A stretch of DNA of 30,652 bases from Pseudomonadota bacterium (GCA_016713725.1 JADJOO010000004.1:1-30652); one strand, 5' to 3'. Shown: positions 9,701 through 16,971, counted from the stretch's first letter. Notes: generated from the letters alone by a model not told the origin. Translations and numbers: made by a program.

Positions 9701-9877
9701 GGACTTGGCGCAGAGATTTACCGCGGTCTCGCTGCTGTCGTTGCGGGCGGCATGACGGTCGGCACGCTGTTCACGTGGGTGCTGATGCCGAGCCTGTTGC
9801 GGCTCGGCGAAGGAGCCACTGCCACCACACCGGTCGTTGCGCCAGGTGCATCGGCCATCGCCAGAGTACCCGCATGA
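6773..9877 (+). CDS. RND efflux transporter permease (AcrB/HAE-1-like)
   Basis: A 1034-residue inner-membrane proton-driven pump of the resistance-nodulation-division superfamily. It has the usual duplicated plan: TM1 near residues 12-31, a large periplasmic porter loop, TM2-TM6 from about 340, a second porter loop from about 540, and the last TM cluster from about 850. TM4 carries one acidic residue (GIVIDAALIV, Asp405, followed by Ala) where AcrB has two Asp, and TM10 has Asn924 (GLVVNAAILLVD) where AcrB has Lys940. Related RND subgroups share this variation. The ATG at 6773 is preferred because a G-rich site precedes it; an in-frame GTG lies at 6764. The stop overlaps the adaptor start (ATGA at 9874-9877), so the two are translationally coupled. 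No outer-membrane factor is in the window. Substrate unknown. Confidence 0.9.
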   Translation: MKISERSLQNPAAVTAAAAIVVLFGVLAILRLPIQLLPDTRQPQLFVEASWREAAPSELEEALIEPIEEAMRGLPGLTEMRSESNRGRGGVQLSFEVGTDMTRVMLDVVARLNTLPPLPPDADEPQVFGGDNFQTQNAASLLVRPVAGHTVPDIAVQYQQLMEEVVEPRLARVPGVSRVNLEGGRPREVQVRFDPHRLAALGLSPQRLAQTVIAARDVSAGFANVGRRQFTVRVTGREPVADLGNLVVSWSDDRPLYLRDVADIRTEHVEARWFSYRSGVPAYYITAQRNSDSNTVEVVDGVKAAIAELNAGPLAKEKLYADLSWDASVYVRRAIGFVEESLAIGILLAVGGLWYFLRGPRALLVIGASIPISLFFAVITMHLLGRTLNVVSLAGLAFSTGIVIDAALIVQGNVLRFMEQGKDAWSATVAGASEVLPALLASMLTSVAIFLPILFMEGLEGQLFKDLAITMSVSHAASLLVAMTVIPAANRWALARGVPDDQHAHWWRAMTQLAMRLTDRPVARFGWIGGITAASLLVIVLLSPQVDYLPVAQTDMIWNSFRLPPGGNIETARAEMAPVVIERLRPYLEGTKQPKVKYYNFSAWGGAGGVAVVYPEDPREIPAMVQLLRDEIFVGFPDTQVYTQRGSLLAVDGDNAREIRLDFQGSHLGALMDAARIAVDEIPKAIPETYPQAFPGLELNQPELQLVPDEWRIARSGLTRPEVASAIRAYTGGLWAGEYFDGDDRLDIIVKADQWHSPEELAELPIVTPGAGVQTVGELTELRQTVGPAQLVRINGHRTVSVNFQPPEDMTLDAAIGLLETQVEPKVRAGMAPKVQLTYAGSVNDLHQALRAMGQNFLLALVILFALMAALFRSARDSLLVMVVIPVSIAGGILALRVVGLFGFQALDLLTMIGFIILLGLVVNAAILLVDQTRARERSGVPRRQAVAEALETRARPIVLSTMTAVLGMAPLIFMPGLGAEIYRGLAAVVAGGMTVGTLFTWVLMPSLLRLGEGATATTPVVAPGASAIARVPA

Positions 9878-11013
9878 TCACCCGGCATCCCACCAGTACC
9901 TTCCAGCTCCGACCCGTCGCACATCCGGCCCTGGTCACGCTCGCATTGCTGGCCGTGGTCGCGGTGCCCACGCCCGCATTCGCCCAGCAGGAGCGGTCCG
10001 CTCCAGTCCAGGTCGCAGTGGTCGAGTTGCGGCAACTGGCGCCCTCCGTGCGCGCGACCGGCATCGTGCGCTCGCGTGCCGCGGCCGACCTTGCGGCGGC
10101 CGTAGGCGGACGGTTGCAGTGGGTGGCAGAGCCTGGCGCGGCGGTCAAGGCCGGCCAGCTCGTCGCCCGTCTCGATGCGCGCGAGCTGGGGCTGGCACGT
10201 GCCGAGCAGGCTGCAAGGGTCAAGCGGGCCGAGGTCAACCTGGTCGCGCTCGAGCGCGAAGTTGCGCGGTTGCGCGCGTCGGGCAATGCCGTCTCGCGCT
10301 TCAACGTCGACCAGGCGCAGTCGAACCGCGACCTCGCGGAAGCGGACCTGCAGGTGGCGCGTGCGTTGCTCGCGCAGACGGATGACCAACTGGCGCGGTC
10401 GCGGCTGACCGCACCGTTCGACGGTGTCGTCTCGGATCGTGTGCACCGGGCGGGCGAGGAGGTCGCTCGCGGCGAGGTTATCGCGCGCATCGTCAACCCC
10501 GACGAACTCGAGATCCGCCTGTTCGTCCCGTTGCGCCACGTCAAGGCCATCCAGCCGGGCCACGTCGTCGATGTCACGGCCGATCGCAGGGAGTTCACCG
10601 CAACGGTCAGCTCCATCGTGCCGGCCGGTGACCCGCGCACGCAGTCGTTCGAAGTGCTGGTCAAGGCCCCGGCAGTGGATGGGCTGCTCGCAGCAGGCAA
10701 TACCGTGCAGGTCCGCCTGCCGCTCGGCGAGCCGCAGCGTCGACTCTCGGTGCCGCGCGACGCGCTGATCATCCGTGCGGACGGCCTCTACGTCGTCAAG
10801 GTCGACGGCGACAAGCGGGCCGAACGCGTGCCGGTCAAGGCGGGTGTCGCGGACGGTGACTGGATCGCGGTCGACGGATCGCTGCGCGCCGGGGATAACA
10901 TCGTCATCCGCGGCGGCGAATCGCTGCGCGGGAACGAGAAGCTGGACGTCGTCGGAGTGTTCGAAGGTGAGGCCCGGCGCGTGACGGCGGAGCACGTCAA
11001 GCCGGCGGCGTGA
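9874..11013 (+). CDS. RND efflux periplasmic adaptor (HlyD/MFP family)
   Basis: A 379-residue membrane-fusion protein that links the RND permease to an outer-membrane channel. The N-terminus has a signal peptide with likely cleavage after AFA (residue 37). A first lipoyl half follows (RLQWVAEPGAAVKAGQLVA), then an alpha-helical hairpin rich in Ala, Arg and Glu (about residues 100-170), the second lipoyl half (LTAPFDGVVSDRVHRAGEEV), a beta-barrel domain (RLFVPLRHVKAIQPG) and a membrane-proximal domain. Its ATG overlaps the permease stop by four bases. Having the adaptor after the permease is the reverse of the commonest order. No Cys lipidation site is seen, so the signal peptide is probably the cleaved type. 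The frame is intact. Confidence 0.9.
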   Translation: MITRHPTSTFQLRPVAHPALVTLALLAVVAVPTPAFAQQERSAPVQVAVVELRQLAPSVRATGIVRSRAAADLAAAVGGRLQWVAEPGAAVKAGQLVARLDARELGLARAEQAARVKRAEVNLVALEREVARLRASGNAVSRFNVDQAQSNRDLAEADLQVARALLAQTDDQLARSRLTAPFDGVVSDRVHRAGEEVARGEVIARIVNPDELEIRLFVPLRHVKAIQPGHVVDVTADRREFTATVSSIVPAGDPRTQSFEVLVKAPAVDGLLAAGNTVQVRLPLGEPQRRLSVPRDALIIRADGLYVVKVDGDKRAERVPVKAGVADGDWIAVDGSLRAGDNIVIRGGESLRGNEKLDVVGVFEGEARRVTAEHVKPAA

Positions 11014-11060
11014 GACAACTCACAGCAAAGACTCACGGAGCACTGTAAAATTCGGGCCCG

Positions 11061-12023
11061 ATGACATCACTTCAGGCTCGCTGGACTTCTTTCGTCCTCG
11101 CACTGGTGCTTGCCGCTGCGGCTCCTCCGTCCGGTTTCGCGCAGGCGCGGGGTTTCAGTTCCGTATCGAGCGGAGCGCCCGCCGTCGCCATCGAGGCATC
11201 ACCGGGTGCCGGCACCAGCTCGGCCGCCAGCGTGCCGGCCGTCGCCGTCGCGCCCGCCGTCACTGCTCCGTCCGGCAGCTCACCGGCCGCAACGCCGGCA
11301 TCGGTCGGTACCGTGCCGACCCTCGCAAGCGCAGTGCCGCCACCCCCAGCCTTTGGCGGCACGTTGACAGACGCCGCACCGGCGATGCCCGCGCCGCCCG
11401 CCACCGCGGGTGCCGTGTCTCCGGCCGTTCCGACACCTGCCGCCCCGGTGCCGGCCCCTGTTGCAGCAGGGCGGCGCATCGGCACCGCTTTCAACACGGG
11501 CAGTGGCGGGTTCAGTTCGGTGAGCGGTGGCGCGCCGTCGCTGCCAGCGCCACCGGCCGCCAGGACGAATTACGGCGCGGGCTCGGCGTCCGCGTTCGAG
11601 ATGGCCGAGAAAGTCGTCGTGATCAAGCACGAGCGGGTGCTGCGCCTGTACCGCCGTGGCCGGGTGATCGCCGAGTACCCGATCAAGCTCGGGCTGAATC
11701 CCTACGGCCACAAGCAGCGCGAAGGCGATTTCCGCACGCCCGAGGGCAACTACGAGCTCGTCTTGCGCAACCCGAGGAGCGAGTTCTTTCTCTCGATCAA
11801 GATTTCGTACCCGAACCGTGAGGACGCGGCGGTCGCGCACGAAAGCGGGCATGCGCCCGGCGGGCTGATCATGATCCATGGCCAGCCGAACGAACCGAAG
11901 CGGCCCGCCGCGCACTACGCGACGCGCGACTGGACCGATGGCTGCATCGCATTGAGCAACGCCGACATGGTCGACGTCTGGCTGCGGACCACGACCGGGA
12001 TCCCGATCGAAATCCGGAAATGA
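11061..12023 (+). CDS. L,D-transpeptidase family protein (YkuD domain, YafK-like active site)
   Basis: A 320-residue exported protein. It has a signal peptide (cleavage near GFAQA, residue 29), a low-complexity Ala/Pro/Ser/Val linker from about 40 to 165 flanked by near-identical FSSVSSGAP (32-40) and FSSVSGGAP (151-159), then a YkuD catalytic domain (about 185-320). The domain shows VLRLYRRGRVIAEYPIKLG, then GDFRTPEGNYEL, His273 in MIHG and the nucleophile Cys295 in DWTDGCIALSN. The Asp-Gly-Cys form, instead of Ser-His-Gly-Cys, resembles YafK/DpaA-type enzymes, which cut the peptidoglycan-lipoprotein bond, so hydrolase activity is as plausible as cross-linking. Its stop overlaps the ppnN ATG (ATGA at 12020-12023). 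The long linker may let the enzyme reach the cell wall. Confidence 0.85.
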   Translation: MTSLQARWTSFVLALVLAAAAPPSGFAQARGFSSVSSGAPAVAIEASPGAGTSSAASVPAVAVAPAVTAPSGSSPAATPASVGTVPTLASAVPPPPAFGGTLTDAAPAMPAPPATAGAVSPAVPTPAAPVPAPVAAGRRIGTAFNTGSGGFSSVSGGAPSLPAPPAARTNYGAGSASAFEMAEKVVVIKHERVLRLYRRGRVIAEYPIKLGLNPYGHKQREGDFRTPEGNYELVLRNPRSEFFLSIKISYPNREDAAVAHESGHAPGGLIMIHGQPNEPKRPAAHYATRDWTDGCIALSNADMVDVWLRTTTGIPIEIRK

Positions 12024-13432
12024 TGATGAAGCGGGCCGAGGTCGCTATTCCAGCAGGCCCAACCGACGACGACAGTTTCGTCGACGCGCGTGTCACGCCG
12101 ACCGGCAGCCTCGAGAACCTGTCGCAGATGGAGGTCGACCGGCTGCTCGACAACTCGCGTGGCGGCCTCTACCCGCTGTATCGACGCTGCTCGCTCGCCG
12201 TCCTGAACAGCGGGGGCGAGACCGACGACGCCCGTGCGATCTTCGACCGCTATGCCGATTTCGACATCGACATCGTGCGGCAGGCCTGGGGCATCAAGCT
12301 CGAACTGCACAATGCGCCGGCCGCCGCGTTCGTGGACGGCCGCATGATTCGCGGCATCCAGGAGCACCTGTTCGCGGTGCTGCGCGACATCCTCTACATT
12401 CACGGCGAAGTCTACGAACACGGCAGCATCGAGCTGCGCGAGTCTGCAGGGATCACCAACGCCGTGTACCGCGTGCTGCGCAATGCGGGCCTGCTGCAGC
12501 CGCGCGTGCGGCCAGATATCGTCGTCTGCTGGGGCGGGCACTCGATCGGCCGCGACGAGTACGACTACACGAAGCTCGTCGGCTACGAACTCGGCCTGCG
12601 CGGGCTCAACGTGTGCACGGGCTGCGGTCCGGGCGCCATGAAGGGCCCGATGAAAGGCGCGACGATCGGCCATGCCAAGCAGCGCATCCCGTCGGGTCGC
12701 TACATCGGGCTGACCGAGCCTGGAATCGTCGCGGCCGAGCCACCGAACGCGATCGTCAACCAGCTTGCCATCCTGCCGGACATCGAGAAGCGCCTCGAAG
12801 CGTTCGTCCGCATCGGCCACGGCATCGTCGTGTTTCCGGGCGGCGCCGGCACCGCCGAGGAAATCCTGTATCTGGTTGGCATCCTGCTCGATCCGCAGAA
12901 CGAGCCACAGCCGTTTCCCGTCGTGTTCACCGGGCCCCGCGGCAGCGAGGAATACTGGCACCAGGTCGACGCGTTCCTGGTCGGCACGCTCGGTGAGCGC
13001 GTGCGCCAGTGCTATCGCATCATCGTGGGCGATCAGGCCGAGGTGGCGCGCGAGATGTTGCGTGGCATGGCCGCCGTGCGCGAATACCGCCGCCGCGCCA
13101 AGGACGCCTACAACTTCAACTGGCTGTTGCGAATTGCGCACGATCTGCAGCAGCCGTTCGAACCCACGCACGCGGCGATGGCCGGGCTCAAGCTGCATCG
13201 CGATTCCCCGCCGCACCAGTTGGCGGCGGAATTGCGTCGTGCGTTTTCGGGGATCGTCGCCGGCAACGTCAAGGAATCCGGGCTGCGGCTGATCGACGAG
13301 CACGGCCCGTTCGAACTGCATGGCGATGCCGAGCTGCTGCAGCCACTTGACGCGCTGCTCGCGTCGTTCGTGCGACAGCGCCGCATGAAGCTCTCGGGCG
13401 AATACCAGCCCTGTTATCGCATCATCGCCTGA
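12020..13432 (+). CDS. ppnN: Pyrimidine/purine nucleotide 5'-monophosphate nucleosidase (YgdH/PpnN)
   Basis: A 470-residue cytoplasmic enzyme that hydrolyses nucleoside monophosphates to the free base and ribose 5-phosphate; the E. coli homologue (454 residues) binds (p)ppGpp. The central LOG/lysine-decarboxylase-like fold is clear: GYELGLRGLNVCTGCGPGAM, the conserved FPGGAGTAEEILYL and the preceding IEKRLEAFVRIGHGIVVF. An N-terminal domain (about 1-140) and a C-terminal domain (about 340-470) match the three-domain PpnN plan rather than the short LOG proteins. The start overlaps the L,D-transpeptidase stop. A run of three ATG-like codons (MMMKRAE) leaves the exact start slightly open. The frame is intact. 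Confidence 0.9.
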   Translation: MMMKRAEVAIPAGPTDDDSFVDARVTPTGSLENLSQMEVDRLLDNSRGGLYPLYRRCSLAVLNSGGETDDARAIFDRYADFDIDIVRQAWGIKLELHNAPAAAFVDGRMIRGIQEHLFAVLRDILYIHGEVYEHGSIELRESAGITNAVYRVLRNAGLLQPRVRPDIVVCWGGHSIGRDEYDYTKLVGYELGLRGLNVCTGCGPGAMKGPMKGATIGHAKQRIPSGRYIGLTEPGIVAAEPPNAIVNQLAILPDIEKRLEAFVRIGHGIVVFPGGAGTAEEILYLVGILLDPQNEPQPFPVVFTGPRGSEEYWHQVDAFLVGTLGERVRQCYRIIVGDQAEVAREMLRGMAAVREYRRRAKDAYNFNWLLRIAHDLQQPFEPTHAAMAGLKLHRDSPPHQLAAELRRAFSGIVAGNVKESGLRLIDEHGPFELHGDAELLQPLDALLASFVRQRRMKLSGEYQPCYRIIA

Positions 13433-13548
13433 CCGCTGCCTCACTCCCTGCCGTAGCAGGTGAGGTCGCAGATTGTGAACCAGTACCGGACGCTGGGGCG
13501 GGGCGCTTCGGTACCGTGCAGCCATGGTGGCACCACTGCAGAACCGTA

Positions 13549-13836
13549 ATGTCTGAGCGCAAGCCGGAACTTCCCGTCGGCAGGCGTGCGCCGCCGCGCG
13601 AAAAGGCTCGTCCCCCGGAGCGCCCCTTGTCCGCGAGCGAGGTCGGCCCGCGTCGTGCCACGAACAAATTTGGTGCCGCCACGGACGGTTGGGACGCCTA
13701 CAACGACTGGCTGGACCGAGCCCGGCAACCTGCGCCGCCTTCACGGCAGGCCGTGATCAGCAAGTCCCTCTACAGCATCGCGAGCTACAAGAGCTGGGCC
13801 GACAAGGCGCGCGGGGCTTTCGACAAGGCCAAGTAA
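13549..13836 (+). CDS. Small basic hypothetical protein
   Basis: A 95-residue soluble, highly charged protein of unknown function. The first 45 residues are Pro/Arg-rich and probably disordered (GRRAPPREKARPPERPLS). The C-terminal half looks folded and helical, with conserved-looking aromatic residues (DGWDAYNDWLDRAR and SLYSIASYKSWADKARGAFDK). It starts at the ATG at 13549, 116 bp after ppnN. There is no signal peptide or membrane segment. Codon use and phase match real coding sequence in the clean part of the window. I do not recognise a family. Confidence 0.65.
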   Translation: MSERKPELPVGRRAPPREKARPPERPLSASEVGPRRATNKFGAATDGWDAYNDWLDRARQPAPPSRQAVISKSLYSIASYKSWADKARGAFDKAK

Positions 13837-13939
13837 TCGTCCGCACGACCGTGCGGCACCGGCCGTGTGGTGACTCAGGACTTCTGGCATCACTGCAACG
13901 CTCTCTTTTCGATTAGAGTCTGCCCCCGGCCCGAATTCC

Positions 13940-14104
13940 ATGGAACGACTGCTCAAGTGGCTCGACGAACTGGACGACCTGACGGACGTCTTCCGCGTGC
14001 AGGCACCGTCGGTGATCATCACCGCGCTGCTCGTCGTGGCATTCGCTGCGGGCGTCGGCGCGCTCCTGCTGCTCGGACCGCCGGACCTGCTCGCCGCACC
14101 CTGA
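13940..14104 (+). CDS. Small single-span membrane protein
   Basis: A 54-residue protein, short enough to be missed. It starts MERLLKWLDELDDLTDVF, an acidic amphipathic segment, and then has one strong transmembrane helix (SVIITALLVVAFAAGVGALL) and a short tail, LLGPPDLLAAP. It ends 16 bases before the msrB start in the same orientation, so the two could share a transcript. No clear ribosome binding site precedes it and the function is unknown. The acidic N-terminus followed by a membrane span supports a real gene over a chance frame. Confidence 0.55.
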   Translation: MERLLKWLDELDDLTDVFRVQAPSVIITALLVVAFAAGVGALLLLGPPDLLAAP

Positions 14105-14120
14105 CGCGGGGATCCCTGCA

Positions 14121-14525
14121 ATGACTGGACACGACAAGCGCCCATTCGGCGAGGATGAGTTGCGCGCGCGTCTGAGCGACGAGCAGTTCCAGGTCACCCA
14201 GAACAAGGGCACCGAACGGGCCTTCACCGGCCGCTACCTGCACCACAAGGACCAGGGCGTGTACACGTGCGCCGTGTGCGATGCCGGGCTGTTTGATTCA
14301 GAGACGAAGTACGATTCCGGCTCCGGCTGGCCGTCGTTCTGGCTCCCGCTCGCGGGTGACCGTGTCGAAACGCACCGCGACGTCAGCCACGGCATGGTGC
14401 GGACCGAGGTCACTTGTGCGAACTGCGGCGCACACCTCGGCCACGTGTTCGAGGACGGCCCTCAACCCACGGGGCTGCGGTACTGCGTCAACTCGGCTGC
14501 GCTCGAATTCAAGAAAAAGGACTGA
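14121..14525 (+). CDS. msrB: Peptide-methionine (R)-S-oxide reductase MsrB
   Basis: A 134-residue enzyme that reduces the R form of methionine sulfoxide in proteins, using thioredoxin. The zinc site is complete: Cys50 and Cys53 (CAVC), Cys99 and Cys102 (CANC). The substrate signatures are present (SGSGWPSFW, and GAHLGHVFEDGPQPTGLRYC), with the catalytic Cys122 in RYCVNSAALEF. There is no signal peptide, so it is the cytoplasmic type. It is three bases upstream of the FKBP lipoprotein gene and likely shares its transcript. The frame and length fit the family. Confidence 0.95.
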   Translation: MTGHDKRPFGEDELRARLSDEQFQVTQNKGTERAFTGRYLHHKDQGVYTCAVCDAGLFDSETKYDSGSGWPSFWLPLAGDRVETHRDVSHGMVRTEVTCANCGAHLGHVFEDGPQPTGLRYCVNSAALEFKKKD

Positions 14526-14528
14526 CTC

Positions 14529-14999
14529 ATGCGCCGGATCAATTCTGCACTTTCTCTGCCGGCTGCTGCCGTCGTCCTGGCCTTTGGGGCGCTCGCGGGC
14601 TGCGCGCGTCCGCCGCTGCCGGCGGTTGCGCCCGCCAACCAGGTGGCTGCGCTCGAAGTCACGGAGCTGCTCGTCGGCCAGGGCGCCGCGGCGACACCGG
14701 GTTCGAAGGTTTCCGTGCACTACACGGGCTGGATGTACGACCAGACGCGCCCGGAAACGAAGGGCGCCGAGTTCGACAGCTCGCGCAAGAGCGGGCAGCC
14801 GTTCAGTTTCGTGCTGGGCCAGAAGCAGGTCATTGCCGGCTGGGACCAGGGCGTGACCGGCATGCAGGCCGGCGGCCAGCGGCGGCTGGTGATCCCGTCA
14901 GCGCTGGCCTATGGCGACCGCGGCGCCGGTGGCGTGATTCCGCCAGGCGCTACGCTCGTGTTCGACGTCGAACTGCTGGCAGTTCAGCCGCTGCGCTGA
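14529..14999 (+). CDS. FKBP-type peptidyl-prolyl cis-trans isomerase, lipoprotein
   Basis: A 156-residue envelope protein with a lipoprotein signal (AFGALAGC, Cys25), followed by one FKBP domain. The domain shows KVSVHYTGWMYD, EFDSSRKSGQPFSF, KQVIAGWDQGV, RRLVIPSALAYGDRG and IPPGATLVFDVELL. These include the aromatic residues that line the proline pocket. It should catalyse prolyl isomerisation of proteins in the periplasm, anchored to the membrane. It follows msrB by three bases, and its stop lies only 13 bp from the stop of the convergent PEBP-family gene, with no obvious terminator between them. Confidence 0.93.
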   Translation: MRRINSALSLPAAAVVLAFGALAGCARPPLPAVAPANQVAALEVTELLVGQGAAATPGSKVSVHYTGWMYDQTRPETKGAEFDSSRKSGQPFSFVLGQKQVIAGWDQGVTGMQAGGQRRLVIPSALAYGDRGAGGVIPPGATLVFDVELLAVQPLR

Positions 15000-15012
15000 C
15001 GCCGCGACCGCG

Positions 15013-15639
15013 TCACTTCACCGCGGGGTTCAGCGAATACCTGCCAGTGAGCGTGACCTCGGCCAGCACGTGCCGGGCGATGGCGTCCTTCACCTGCTGA
15101 CCCGTGAATGCACCCTCGACCGGGCAACGCGCGAGGTCGATCGCATACAGCGTGAAATGATAATGATGCAGCAGCGTGTCGTTCCATGGCGGGCAGGGTC
15201 CGTCGTAGCCGAAATACTGCCCCGCCATGTCCTTGTCGCCGGCAAACCAGAGCGTGTAGTCGTTCAGTCCCTGGCGCGATCCCGCGGGACCGCGTGGCTC
15301 GCGTTTGCCGCGCGCAGTCGCACCATCGCTGGCGAAACCGGCCGGAATTTCGCTGACCGACGGTGAGATGTCGACCAGCACCCAGTGCCAGAAACTGGTC
15401 CGCGGCAGGTCGGCCGGCACGATGCGGCCCTCCTTGTTCACGTCGTCCGCGCGGGTCGGCACGTCGACGTCGACGCACAGCAGGACCAGCGATTTTGCCG
15501 TCGAGGGCACGCCCGTCCAGCGCAGGTGCGGGTTGCGGTTGCCGCTCAGCCGGACGTGCTGCGCCGGATCGGGCGCGCAGAACGCGAACTCTTCGGGGAT
15601 CCGCTGGCCGTGGACGAAGCTCGACGACAACAGGTGCAC
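15013..15639 (-). CDS. YbhB/YbcL family (PEBP, Raf-kinase-inhibitor-like) protein
   Basis: A 208-residue protein of the phosphatidylethanolamine-binding protein superfamily. The conserved parts are in order: the NPHLRWTGVPSTAKSLVLLC segment, VDVDVP with the DPDAP-like site, FWHWVLVDI, the GYDGPCPPW loop and HHYHFTLYAIDL. There is no signal peptide. Bacterial members (YbhB, YbcL) have no settled biochemical role. It is convergent with the FKBP gene and divergent from the hydrolase at 15653. The frame is intact. Confidence 0.9.
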   Translation of the reverse strand: MHLLSSSFVHGQRIPEEFAFCAPDPAQHVRLSGNRNPHLRWTGVPSTAKSLVLLCVDVDVPTRADDVNKEGRIVPADLPRTSFWHWVLVDISPSVSEIPAGFASDGATARGKREPRGPAGSRQGLNDYTLWFAGDKDMAGQYFGYDGPCPPWNDTLLHHYHFTLYAIDLARCPVEGAFTGQQVKDAIARHVLAEVTLTGRYSLNPAVK

Positions 15640-15652
15640 TGCGGGTCACTCC

Positions 15653-16423
15653 TTGGCTTGCCTGCGTCCGATTCTGCCATGGCCCGGCGGCGGACCGGCA
15701 GCGTTCTGGCACACTGCAGCTCCTTCCTTTGCGCTCGGGCGCCGCCATTGTCAGCAGGTTCGACCGATATTCCTGAACCGTTTCGCCCGCCCGTGCCGCA
15801 GGCCGCCCAGGATTGCCGGTCCGGCTGGCGCCATCGAAGCGCGCGTCGAAGATCCGCTGCCGGCCGGGGCGACCCGCCGGGTCGTCGGCGTCGTCTGCCA
15901 CCCGCATCCGCTCTTCGGCGGCACGATGCAGAACAAGGTCGTGCACACCGTTGCCCGAGCCATGCAGGAAGCTGGCGCGGCGACGGTGCGTTTCAACTTC
16001 CGTGGCGTGGGTGCCAGCGAAGGCCAGCACGACCGGGGCGTGGGTGAACTCGCGGATGCGCTCGCCGTGACTGAGTGGACGCGCCGGCACTTCGACTGCG
16101 ACGCGCTGTGGCTCGGTGGGTTCTCGTTCGGTGCGGCGACCGCTCTGCAGGCGGCGGCACGCGGCGCACGGCCGGCGAAGCTGGTGACGATCGCGCCGCC
16201 GGTAGGCCGCATCATCACCGAACCCGTGCCGCGTCCGGACTGTCCCTGGCTGATCGTGCAGGGCGACCAGGACGAGCTCATCGACATCGAAGCCGTACGA
16301 ACCTGGGCGCGCAGCTTTGCGCCGGAACCTGAGTTGACGGTGATCGCGGGTGCCGAGCACTTCTTCCACGGCAAGCTCGGCGAGCTGCGTTCGGGCGTCC
16401 TCGCCTTCCTGCGCAAAACCTGA
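15653..16423 (+). CDS. Alpha/beta hydrolase (serine hydrolase, dienelactone-hydrolase-like); start uncertain
   Basis: A cytoplasmic alpha/beta hydrolase whose recognisable domain begins near 15811 (IAGPAGAIEARVEDP). It carries the family landmarks HPHPLFGGTMQNKVV, FNFRGVGASEG, the nucleophile elbow GGFSFGAA, the acid region QGDQDELID and the catalytic His region GAEHFFHGKL. No ATG or GTG lies in frame just before the domain. The nearest in-frame start is a TTG at 15653, which adds about 50 unlike residues, so a small consensus error or a rare start near 15770-15811 is possible. It overlaps the promoter side of the divergent PEBP gene. The substrate is unknown. Confidence 0.8.
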   Translation: MACLRPILPWPGGGPAAFWHTAAPSFALGRRHCQQVRPIFLNRFARPCRRPPRIAGPAGAIEARVEDPLPAGATRRVVGVVCHPHPLFGGTMQNKVVHTVARAMQEAGAATVRFNFRGVGASEGQHDRGVGELADALAVTEWTRRHFDCDALWLGGFSFGAATALQAAARGARPAKLVTIAPPVGRIITEPVPRPDCPWLIVQGDQDELIDIEAVRTWARSFAPEPELTVIAGAEHFFHGKLGELRSGVLAFLRKT

Positions 16424-16455
16424 AAATATCGCTGCTGCGGCCGCGAAACCGCCAA

Positions 16456-16488
16456 GAAAAACGCCGGGGTGCACGAGCACCCCGGCGT
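16456..16488 (-). terminator. Strong intrinsic terminator of the HU gene
   Basis: A perfect 11-bp stem, ACGCCGGGGTG (16461-16471) and CACCCCGGCGT (16478-16488), encloses a six-base loop. Read on the minus strand it is followed by TTTTCTT (16460-16454), the classic Rho-independent form. It lies 34 bp downstream of the HU stop. There is no T-run on the plus side, so it mainly ends leftward transcription. Confidence 0.85.
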
Positions 16489-16521
16489 CATCAGCGAAAA
16501 ATCGCTTCGGTCAGCTCGCGC

Positions 16522-16836
16522 TCAGTTCACGAACCCCTTGAGGTTCTTGAGCGGCATCACGCGGACCTTCTTGCTGGCCGGCTTGGCCTTGAAGACCATC
16601 TTTTCGCCGGTGAAGGGGTTCACGCCCTCGCGCGCCTTGGTGGCGGGCTTCTTGACGACCTTCATCTTGGCGAGACCCGGGAGCGTGAAGATGCCGTGGC
16701 TCTTCAGGCTCTTCTTGATCACGGTGTTGAGCGATTCGAAAACCGAGCTTACCTGCTTCTTCGACAGGCCCGTGTCCTTCGAGACGTGCGCGAGGATGTC
16801 GGACTTGGTCGGAGCAGAGCTCTTCTTGGCTGCCAT
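16522..16836 (-). CDS. HU/IHF-family DNA-binding protein
   Basis: A 104-residue histone-like nucleoid protein. It has an N-terminal helical dimerisation part (KSDILAHVSKDTGLSKKQVS, then SVFESLNTVIKKSL) and the beta-arm region that grips DNA (FTLPGLAKMKVVKKPATKAR, followed by NPFTGEKMVFKAKPASKKV). The N-terminal Lys-rich lead MAAKKSSAPTK is slightly longer than in E. coli HU (90 residues). The ATG at 16836 has AGGAG nine bases upstream. It has its own promoter and terminator, so it is a single-gene unit even though the DUF4426 gene lies upstream on the same strand. HU versus IHF cannot be settled from the sequence alone. Confidence 0.92.
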   Translation of the reverse strand: MAAKKSSAPTKSDILAHVSKDTGLSKKQVSSVFESLNTVIKKSLKSHGIFTLPGLAKMKVVKKPATKAREGVNPFTGEKMVFKAKPASKKVRVMPLKNLKGFVN

Positions 16837-16898
16837 CTTGATGTATCTCCTAGTTGTGCTGCGGGCCGCTGGCCCTTGGTTAGTCTGTCAGCATGCGA

Positions 16899-16926
16899 AA
16901 AATACCATGAAAACTAGGCCTGTTAA
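16899..16926 (-). promoter_or_regulatory. Sigma-70-like promoter of the HU gene
   Basis: On the minus strand TTAACA (16926-16921) is separated by 16 bp from TATTTT (16904-16899). They match the -35 and -10 consensus at five and four positions. The site lies about 65 bp upstream of the HU ATG, in an AT-rich patch that stands out from the GC-rich surroundings. Confidence 0.55.
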
Positions 16927-16971
16927 TACGTCGAACCTGTTTTTTCCCGATTTTTTTAGTGTTGCTGCGAA

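Noticed and set aside
11915..13744. A 609-codon open frame on the minus strand opposite ppnN
   Set aside because: It is an antisense shadow in GC-rich DNA. The plus strand encodes a full-length PpnN with family motifs, and the antisense product has an odd composition and no recognisable domain.
14984..16480. A 498-codon minus-strand open frame covering the PEBP gene and the hydrolase
   Set aside because: It overlaps the PEBP gene in another frame and the hydrolase in antisense; no domain, signal or ribosome binding site supports it.
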